Below are positions 15,474 to 21,008 of a stretch of DNA of 23,263 nt, piece by piece (position 1 is the stretch's first letter; every line of letters starts with the position of its first letter). Below the pieces are notes generated by a model. That model was not told the origin of the DNA and searched no databases. It was given only the letters and a program-made list of their open reading frames with translations. The stretch covers positions 1-23,263 of the forward strand of contig UQIE01000028.1 of assembly GCA_900541065.1 (NCBI GenBank). Reading direction: 5' to 3'. This DNA is from an uncultured Collinsella sp. GTDB taxonomy: Bacteria; Actinomycetota; Coriobacteriia; Coriobacteriales; Coriobacteriaceae. Position numbers and translations under genes: made by a program.

Positions 15474-16436
15474 TCAGCACGCACGCGGCACGCCGGCGAC
15501 CTTGAGCTTGCGATCGAACTTTGTCGGATCCCTTAGATCATCCCAGCACAAGCGCGCGATCTTGCAGTTATCAAGCAGCGAAAGCCTCGACTCGCGCTGG
15601 CGCTCATCGAACTGCGTCTTCGCGAGCTTGCCCTCCTCCGCTGCCTTCTCGCTTTTAACAAATCCGTCGAACTCCCCGATAATCAGCCGGTCGCCCACGC
15701 GCCACAAGTAGTCGACGCGATACGGTCGTCCCGGCTCAACCGGGTCGAACAGCTCAACTTGCAACTCCGGCGTCTGCCAGCCGCGCTCGATCATCAGGGC
15801 ACGCGCCTTGGACTCGCCGCCGCTTTCCGACAGCCCATCGGCACATCGTGCAACCCTGCGCGCCGTCACAACACCGCGACGATTCAGGCCAAGCTTGTCG
15901 ACAGTCTCAACGAGATGCTCCTTCGACAAAAGTTGCTCATGGAGCGCCGAATCCGCGATGATCAGTCCCTCGACAAACGATGCATCGACCAAGCAATCCG
16001 TAATCGTTTGATCGATATCGGTTACGGCGATATCCATCTGGGTGGCACGTGTTTGACGAGCATAGCGATGACGAATGACCTGAGAGCCCGGCGTCGTCGA
16101 TTGGGCCAGCATCGCGGCGATATGGATGTGCGTCAAATTGGCATGCGAAACCGAAAGGCCATAGATAACAGCCGCCGTATAGGAGCAAAATGTCCAGTCG
16201 GGGTGCTTTTGCGCAAGCGCCCGCACCCGATGCAGATAACGCTGCCGAAACTTGAGCTCGGACCAGTATTCCGGACGCGCATACAGCCCCGGCATGACCG
16301 CTTCGAGACTTCCCGCCTCCGCCCGCCGCTGAATCTGCTTTGCCTCCGCCGCCGTGCGCGCGTACACGCAGCTCATCTGCTGTTCGCATGCTTTAATGTG
16401 ACTTGCAAGCCTTTGATTCGCCGTCATGTTTCCCAT
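15474..16436 (-). CDS. AbiEi-like antitoxin/regulator-type protein with nuclease-like C-terminus
   Basis: The ATG at 16436 has GGGAGG four bases upstream and gives 320 residues; a longer frame exists upstream but lacks such a site. The N-terminal half fits the AbiEi/type IV antitoxin-like architecture: a winged-helix start (ARTAAEAKQIQRRAEAGSLEAVMPGLYARPEYW), then SYTAAVIYGLSVSHANLTHIHI. The C-terminal part (ESGGESKARALMIERGWQTPELQVELF, then YRVDYLWRVGDRLIIGEFDGFVKSE) has the E...D...GExD pattern of a Vsr/DUF559-like nuclease fold. No AbiEii-like nucleotidyltransferase toxin is adjacent, so this is a solitary member of a type common in Actinomycetota. It lies between two direct copies of the long hairpin repeat. 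Two CTGACCAAAT copies upstream are operator candidates. The AbiEi label is by pattern only. Confidence 0.78.
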   Translation of the reverse strand: MGNMTANQRLASHIKACEQQMSCVYARTAAEAKQIQRRAEAGSLEAVMPGLYARPEYWSELKFRQRYLHRVRALAQKHPDWTFCSYTAAVIYGLSVSHANLTHIHIAAMLAQSTTPGSQVIRHRYARQTRATQMDIAVTDIDQTITDCLVDASFVEGLIIADSALHEQLLSKEHLVETVDKLGLNRRGVVTARRVARCADGLSESGGESKARALMIERGWQTPELQVELFDPVEPGRPYRVDYLWRVGDRLIIGEFDGFVKSEKAAEEGKLAKTQFDERQRESRLSLLDNCKIARLCWDDLRDPTKFDRKLKVAGVPRAC

Positions 16437-16491
16437 GTCGCCTCCCAAATCTTGGAACGGCGCAAACGTACCAGACGGTTTCATGCGAAGT

Positions 16492-16523
16492 CTGACCAAA
16501 TACCGTCCAGGCGCTGACCAAAT
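16492..16523. promoter_or_regulatory. direct repeat CTGACCAAAT upstream of the AbiEi-like gene
   Basis: CTGACCAAAT occurs at 16492-16501 and 16514-16523, 22 bases apart, about two helical turns. ACCGTC/GACGGT segments lie beside them. It lies 56-87 bases upstream of the ATG at 16436. Known AbiEi proteins repress their own promoters through repeated sites, so an operator role is plausible. Confidence 0.4.
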
Positions 16524-16732
16524 GCTTGACGGTTTTGGACGTTTTAGGCTGATGTCTTATATCTGCAGGTAGGGCGGTTGTCGAGAGGTCCCTGTCTCCA
16601 CATTTTGAGGCCTTGGTCCATCGGATTATCAGAAAGAAAAACCCGTCGAGATTCAAGACTACGCCAAATGCGACTTTGCCTCTGCACGCACCGTCGCTTA
16701 GCCGAGCCATCGGCATCTACATGCCTAAAAAA
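16524..16732. other. intergenic sequence without a recognised gene
   Basis: This stretch separates the AbiEi-like promoter region from repeat copy B. Open frames here lack ribosome binding sites and convincing codon use. No RNA fold was recognised. Confidence 0.4.
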
Positions 16733-16852
16733 TGAGCGTGGATAATCTCCCGTTTTGAGCCTAGTTTCAAGCCAAAAGTGGGAGATTATCCACGCTCGAT
16801 TTGTAAATGTCCGAAAATCCACGCTCGTCCGTCCGGATATCCACGCTCGTCA
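16733..16852 (+). repeat. long hairpin repeat, copy B
   Basis: GAGCGTGGATAATCTCCC at 16734-16751 pairs perfectly with 16780-16797; five more pairs, two of them wobbles, extend the stem inward. The loop region contains TTTTGAGCC, as in copy A. The tail shares the 27-base block with copy A (here 16809-16835) and adds a further ATATCCACGCTCGT unit. The orientation is the same as copy A. It lies immediately downstream of the leftward metA gene and could act as its terminator. Confidence 0.85.
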
Positions 16853-16879
16853 CGCCGCCGGCACAGCAGCAGCCGTAGC

Positions 16880-17806
16880 CTAGTGCTCCTCGCCGGCGCG
16901 GGCTAGGTCGTAGGGCGTGGTCTGGTAGACGTAGTAGTTGAGCCAGTTGGTGTAGAGCAACTGAGCCTGGCTGCGCCAGACGTTGCGCGGCTCGGCAGTG
17001 GGGTCGTCACCTGGGAAGTAATGCGCCGGCACCTCCGGGTTGAGTCCGCGCTTCACGTCACGCTCGTACTCCAGACGCAGCGTGTCGGTATCGTACTCGG
17101 GATGGCCAAAGACAAAGAAGCGGCGGCTGTCGGTCGACTTGACGATGTACAGGCCCACCTCGTCGGACACGGCCACGACCTCGAGCTGCGGCTCGGCCTC
17201 CACGTCCTCGCGGCGCACATCGGTGTTGCGCGAATGCACGGCATAGAAACGGTCGTCGAAGCCGCGGACCAGCGGGCTTTGCGGCTTCACCAGATAATGC
17301 TCGAACACGCCGCTCGCCTTTGCCGGCAGATCGTACTTCTGGATACCGTAATGATGGTACAGGCCGGCCTGTGCGCCCCAACAAATGTGCAGCGTAGAGT
17401 GCACATGCGTGGTGGACCAATCCATGATCTGGCAGAGCTCGGGCCAGTAGTCGACCTCTTCGAACGGCATCTGCTCCACCGGCGCGCCCGTGATGATCAG
17501 GCCGTCATAGTGGATGTCGCGGATGTCGTCGAACGTGCGGTAGAACGTCTCCAGGTGGCCGGCGCTTACGTGCGTGGCCTCGTGCGTCTTGGTGCGCAGC
17601 AGGTCCACCTCCACCTGCAGCGGCGTGTTGGAGAGCTTGCGCATGATCTGCGTCTCGGTGGCGATCTTGGTGGGCATGAGGTTGAGGATGAGCACGCGCA
17701 GCGGACGGATGTCCTGGTGCAGCGCGCGGTACTCGGTCATGACAAAAATGTTCTCGCTCTCGAGCTGCGCAGCGGCAGGGAGGGCGTCGGGAATACGAAT
17801 GGGCAT
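16880..17806 (-). CDS. metA: homoserine O-acyltransferase, MetA type, predicted acetyl-CoA-dependent
   Basis: The enzyme O-acylates homoserine in methionine biosynthesis. The product is 308 residues with the canonical MPIRIPDALPA start; AAGGAG lies five bases upstream of the ATG. The catalytic triad residues are all in place at the family numbering: Cys142 in HICWGAQAG, and His235 and Glu237 in FGHPEYD. Residue 111 is Glu (TGAPVEQMPFEEV). In characterised MetA proteins, Glu at this position goes with acetyl-CoA and Gly with succinyl-CoA, so O-acetylhomoserine is the predicted product despite the MetA family name. The gene diverges from the hydroxyacid dehydrogenase gene. I recognised no SAM riboswitch in the 170-bp upstream region. 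Confidence 0.95.
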   Translation of the reverse strand: MPIRIPDALPAAAQLESENIFVMTEYRALHQDIRPLRVLILNLMPTKIATETQIMRKLSNTPLQVEVDLLRTKTHEATHVSAGHLETFYRTFDDIRDIHYDGLIITGAPVEQMPFEEVDYWPELCQIMDWSTTHVHSTLHICWGAQAGLYHHYGIQKYDLPAKASGVFEHYLVKPQSPLVRGFDDRFYAVHSRNTDVRREDVEAEPQLEVVAVSDEVGLYIVKSTDSRRFFVFGHPEYDTDTLRLEYERDVKRGLNPEVPAHYFPGDDPTAEPRNVWRSQAQLLYTNWLNYYVYQTTPYDLARAGEEH

Positions 17807-17907
17807 GGATGCTCCTTACGAGTCAGTTGCAGCTATGGTACAACGAGCGGCCCCATCCGCGCGAGTACATCGCCCAGCGATGCCGTCAGCGGCCAAATCA
17901 CTCCAAA

Positions 17908-17939
17908 AGTAGAGATTAAGGCATGTCCCAAAAATCTGC
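17908..17939 (-). repeat. degenerate copy 2 of the AGATTTTTGGGACATGCC hairpin element
   Basis: The block at 17920-17937 is the exact reverse complement of 13666-13683. Flanking bases pair only partly (AGATT with AATCT), so the stem is weaker than at the M16C terminator. It lies between the divergent metA and hydroxyacid dehydrogenase genes. Confidence 0.65.
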
Positions 17940-17973
17940 GACGCTTTAGCCTAGCAAAGTGGTAGCAGGACGC

Positions 17974-17979
17974 TACAAT
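17974..17979 (+). promoter_or_regulatory. possible -10 box of the hydroxyacid dehydrogenase gene
   Basis: TACAAT lies 38 bases upstream of the ATG at 18017. The -35 region (TAGCAA, 16 bases away) is poor. Confidence 0.4.
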
Positions 17980-18016
17980 GGTTCGACGCGAAAAACTCGG
18001 CCGGAAGGATACATAT

Positions 18017-18994
18017 ATGTACCAGACGCGTAAGATCGGTGTGGTCGGCCAGGGCCACGTAGGAGCACATGTCGCCAACAGCCTGCTCATGCAGGGCATT
18101 GCCGATGAGCTGTACCTGTGCGATATCAACGAGGCCAAGGTGACTTCCGAGGTCCAGGACCTGCGCGACTCCCTTTCGTTTGTCCCGTACAACACCAAGA
18201 TCGTCAACTGCTACGACCACTACGAGGAGCTGGCCTGTTGCGACGTCATCGTCAACGCCGCCGGTAAGGTCGCGCTGGCCGCCGGCAACCGCGACGGCGA
18301 GCTGTTCTTTACCACCGACGCCGCCCGCTCCTTTGCCAAGCGCATCGTCGACGCCGGCTTCGACGGCATCTTTGTGAGCATCTCCAACCCCTGCGACGTC
18401 GTGTGCACCGAGCTGTGGCACCTGACCGGCTACGATCCCAAGAAGATCATCGGCTCGGGCTGCGGCCTGGATTCCGCCCGCCTGCGCACCGAGATCTCCA
18501 AGAAGGTCGGCGTGAGCCCCAAGTCCATCGACGCCTACATGATCGGCGAGCACGGCTTTAGCCAGCTGGCCGCCTTTAAGGCCGCGACCATCGCCGGCAA
18601 GAGCCTCAACGAGCTTCAGGCCGAAAACCCCGACAAGTACGCCTTCGACCACATGGAGGTCGAGGAGCTCGCGCGCAAGGGCGGCTATGTGACCTACCAA
18701 GGCAAGCAGTGCACCGAGTACGCCGTCGCCAACTCCGCCGCGCGCGTCTGCGCCGCCGTGCTGCACAACGAGCACGCCGTGCTTTCCGCCTCCACGCTCA
18801 TGACCGGCCAGTATGGCGAGGAGGGCATCTTCACATCCCTGCCGTGCGTGATCGGCGCCGAGGGCGTCGAGGAGGTCTACACGCTCGACCTGTCCGAGTA
18901 CGAGCTCGAGGGCTTCCACAAGAGCTGCCAGCACATCCGCGACAACATTGCCCAGCTCGACTGGTGGGACGCCGAGGCCTACGACGCAAAGTAG
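18017..18994 (+). CDS. L-2-hydroxyacid dehydrogenase of the LDH/L-HicDH family
   Basis: The enzyme should reduce a 2-oxoacid to the L-2-hydroxyacid with NADH in the cytosol. The ATG at 18017 has AAGGA seven bases upstream and gives 325 residues; an in-frame ATG 13 codons earlier lacks a site. The NAD-binding GQGHVGAHVANSL motif is at the N-terminus. LDSARLR carries the substrate Arg, and the catalytic His is about residue 179 in GEHGFSQ. The active-site loop region reads NAAGKVALAAGNRDGEL, closer to L-2-hydroxyisocaproate dehydrogenase than to classical lactate dehydrogenase. The substrate may therefore be a branched-chain or larger 2-oxoacid rather than pyruvate. A near-ideal terminator follows. 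The family is certain; the substrate is not. Confidence 0.9.
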   Translation: MYQTRKIGVVGQGHVGAHVANSLLMQGIADELYLCDINEAKVTSEVQDLRDSLSFVPYNTKIVNCYDHYEELACCDVIVNAAGKVALAAGNRDGELFFTTDAARSFAKRIVDAGFDGIFVSISNPCDVVCTELWHLTGYDPKKIIGSGCGLDSARLRTEISKKVGVSPKSIDAYMIGEHGFSQLAAFKAATIAGKSLNELQAENPDKYAFDHMEVEELARKGGYVTYQGKQCTEYAVANSAARVCAAVLHNEHAVLSASTLMTGQYGEEGIFTSLPCVIGAEGVEEVYTLDLSEYELEGFHKSCQHIRDNIAQLDWWDAEAYDAK

Positions 18995-19037
18995 GCCGTC
19001 AATCGCCGCAATCTCGCGAATCTAAGCGCAATACCAA

Positions 19038-19078
19038 GCGGGCCGCGCCGGAATACTACCGGCGCGGCCCGCTTTTTT
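19038..19078 (+). terminator. strong rho-independent terminator after the dehydrogenase gene
   Basis: GCGGGCCGCGCCGG (19038-19051) pairs perfectly over 14 bp with 19059-19072 around a 7-base loop and is followed by six T. It probably serves the rightward gene. Read from the other side it lies about 50 bases beyond the stop of the SIS gene, but there the T-run is poor. Confidence 0.92.
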
Positions 19079-19127
19079 GACTCACGCAGTGCCCTTGCGA
19101 ATCGAAGGTGAATACTTTTCCCGTTAC

Positions 19128-20096
19128 CTAGTACTGCTCGACGCCCATGTAGCGGCGGAACTCGGGGCTGTGGTCGAAGACCTTGCCGCGGGCGGCGCGC
19201 AGCTCGCAGCTCATCGCATAGAAGAAGATCGGCTCTAGGAACGAACGCACGCTGGCAGGTACCTCGCCCACGCCGTACTCGAGCGCGTCGAGCACCATGA
19301 TCGTGTCGGTGTGCGTGTTGAGGAACGCAAGCGCGCGCTCCTCCATGGGGCGGCACTCGCCCGCGCCGAGCTGCACAAAGTAGAACACGCCGGGCTCGGT
19401 GGCCTCGAAGGGGCCGTGGAAGTACTCGCCGGAGTGGATGTAGCAGCAGTGCTGCCACTGCATCTCCATAAGCGAGCAGATGGCCATGGCGTAGGTCTGG
19501 CTAAAGTTGGGGCCGGAACCCAGGATGTAGAAGAACTTGTGCTGCTGGCAGAGCTCAGCAAAGCGGGCGCCCAGCTCGGCGTTGACCTTCTCGCGGGCGG
19601 CGGGCAGCAGCGCGTCCATCTGCTTAAGGCCTTCGTACATGTCGGCGAGCGCTTCGTAGCCCTCCTGCTGGTCGAGCAGTTCGGCGGCGATCAGAGCGCC
19701 GATGCCCTGCGGCACCTCGGCCTGCGACACGCCCTCGCCCCACGGATAGACCCAGGTAGTCCACTTGCCGTTGTCGATCTTTGAGCCCTCGCAGTCGGTG
19801 AGGGCAACGACTTCGGCACCGGCGGTCAGCGCCATCTCGCAGCCGTCAACGACCTCTTGCGTGTTGCCGCTGTGGCTGCAGGCGATGACGAGCGACTTCT
19901 CGCCAAGACTCTTGGGAGCCATCAGGCAAAACTCGCGTGCCGTGTAGACCGTCGAGGTAAACGTGGTGGCCTCACGCTTGAGCAGCTCGTTGGCCGGCAT
20001 GAGATCGATCATCGAACCGCCACAGGCGATCCAAAAGACGTTCTCGATCTTGCCCTTGCGCTCGATGATTTCCTGAACCAGATCATGTGCGTTCAT
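19128..20096 (-). CDS. SIS-domain phosphosugar deglycase, FrlB-like
   Basis: The 322-residue product has two SIS domains. The first contains FWIACGGSMIDLMPA (about residue 22) and SHSGNTQEV (about residue 77). The second contains FYILGSGPNFSQTYAMAICSLMEMQW and HSGEYFHGPFEATEPGVFYF. The C-terminus (HSPEFRRYMGVEQY) closely resembles FrlB, which splits fructoselysine-6-phosphate into lysine and glucose-6-phosphate. Related enzymes act on other fructosamine- or glucosamine-type phosphates, so the exact substrate is open. AAGGAGG lies upstream of the ATG. No kinase or PTS/ABC transporter gene is adjacent here. The gene lies downstream of a GntR/UTRA gene and has its own promoter bracketed by two copies of an operator-like motif. 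Confidence 0.88.
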   Translation of the reverse strand: MNAHDLVQEIIERKGKIENVFWIACGGSMIDLMPANELLKREATTFTSTVYTAREFCLMAPKSLGEKSLVIACSHSGNTQEVVDGCEMALTAGAEVVALTDCEGSKIDNGKWTTWVYPWGEGVSQAEVPQGIGALIAAELLDQQEGYEALADMYEGLKQMDALLPAAREKVNAELGARFAELCQQHKFFYILGSGPNFSQTYAMAICSLMEMQWQHCCYIHSGEYFHGPFEATEPGVFYFVQLGAGECRPMEERALAFLNTHTDTIMVLDALEYGVGEVPASVRSFLEPIFFYAMSCELRAARGKVFDHSPEFRRYMGVEQY

Positions 20097-20152
20097 GCTG
20101 ATGCTCCTCCTTGTGGGGCGGCTTTGAACGACGACAGCTCGTACCTGCTGTC

Positions 20153-20169
20153 GTTCTATGTTGTCCTAT
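20153..20169. promoter_or_regulatory. operator-like motif, copy 1
   Basis: GTTCTATGTTGTCCTAT, itself two 7-mers GTYCTAT spaced by GTT. It lies at or just after the -10 box of the SIS gene promoter, covering the expected start site. It is probably bound by the adjacent GntR/UTRA regulator. Confidence 0.6.
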
Positions 20170-20197
20170 TTATAGCACGTGTAACAACGCCCGTGAA
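20169..20197 (-). promoter_or_regulatory. promoter of the SIS-domain gene
   Basis: Read leftward, TTCACG (20192-20197) and TATAAA (20169-20174) are separated by 17 bases. The promoter lies between the two operator-like motifs. Confidence 0.55.
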
Positions 20198-20214
20198 GTC
20201 ATCTCAGCAAATTT

Positions 20215-20231
20215 GTTCTATGTTGTTCTAT
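20215..20231. promoter_or_regulatory. operator-like motif, copy 2
   Basis: GTTCTATGTTGTTCTAT differs from copy 1 at a single base and lies 62 bases away, upstream of the -35 box. The paired arrangement would allow blocking or looping by one regulator. Confidence 0.6.
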
Positions 20232-20240
20232 CTGTGGACG

Positions 20241-21008
20241 TTAGATGTCGAAGACGTAGCGCGAGCCCACGATCTTTTGGCGGCCGAGCAGTAGAGGGCG
20301 CCCGCCGGCGTCGGTAAAGTAGGCCTCCATATAGAAGAGCGGCTCGCCGACCGGCACCTCCAGCAGCGGGGCCGTCTGAGCATCGGCAAGCGCAATCTCC
20401 ACGGTGCAGGGGTCGGACTTGAGCGGCGCGCGACCCGAATGCTCGGCAACGAGCGCAAAGATTGAATTATCGGTGAGGTCCTCGTCGGCCAGCGTCTGCA
20501 GGTAGGGATGGTCGGCGAGTACAAAGGCGTTGTTCTCGAGCATGACGGGGATGCCGTCGGCCGTGCGCACGCGTTCGACCACGATAAGCTCGCAGCCGGG
20601 CTCCACGCCAAAGAACGCCGCATCCTCGTGCGTCGCCGCGACCACCGTGCGCGACACCAGACGCGCACCCGGCACCATGTCGTTGGCAGCACAACCCTCA
20701 GTAAAGCTCTGGACGTCACCCTTCTGGCGAATCTTGCGCTTGAGCTTGGGAGCGCACACAAACGTGCCCCTCCCCTGCTGGCGGTTGAGATACCCCGCGC
20801 GCGACAGCTCCTCGATGGCACGGCGCACGGTGATACGCCCCACGCCGTAGGACTTCGCGAGCTCCATCTCGGCAGGGATGCGCGAGCCGGCAGGGTACAC
20901 GCCGCGCGCGATCTCGCCCTTTAGGTCGTCCATGACCTGCTGGTACAGCGGCACGGCGGGCACCTCGGCGCGCTCGGAACGTTCGGTCTTGCTATCGGCT
21001 GCCATCAT
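20241..21008 (-). CDS. GntR/HutC-family (UTRA) transcriptional regulator
   Basis: The 255-residue protein has an N-terminal winged helix (PLYQQVMDDLKGEIARGVYPAGSRIPAEMELAKSYGVGRITVRRAIEELSRAGYLNRQQGRGTFV, about residues 19-85). A UTRA ligand-binding domain follows (from about residue 100), ending GRPLLLGRQKIVGSRYVFDI. HutC-type regulators bind a metabolite, often a phosphosugar, and release DNA. The start lies inside the recQ stop codon (TAATG), and a second ATG follows at once. GGAG inside the end of recQ is 4 or 7 bases upstream, so translation is coupled to recQ. The neighbouring SIS gene with its two operator-like motifs is the obvious target; the inducer would then be its phosphosugar substrate. 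Confidence 0.92.
   Translation of the reverse strand: MMAADSKTERSERAEVPAVPLYQQVMDDLKGEIARGVYPAGSRIPAEMELAKSYGVGRITVRRAIEELSRAGYLNRQQGRGTFVCAPKLKRKIRQKGDVQSFTEGCAANDMVPGARLVSRTVVAATHEDAAFFGVEPGCELIVVERVRTADGIPVMLENNAFVLADHPYLQTLADEDLTDNSIFALVAEHSGRAPLKSDPCTVEIALADAQTAPLLEVPVGEPLFYMEAYFTDAGGRPLLLGRQKIVGSRYVFDI

Noticed and set aside
16544..16822. Minus-strand 92-codon open frame upstream of the AbiEi-like gene
   Set aside because: It begins inside repeat copy B, lacks a ribosome binding site and has unbiased codon use.
17807..17977. SAM riboswitch upstream of metA
   Set aside because: The leader does not show a recognisable SAM-I, SAM-II or SAM-IV core; its only visible structure is the decayed hairpin element.
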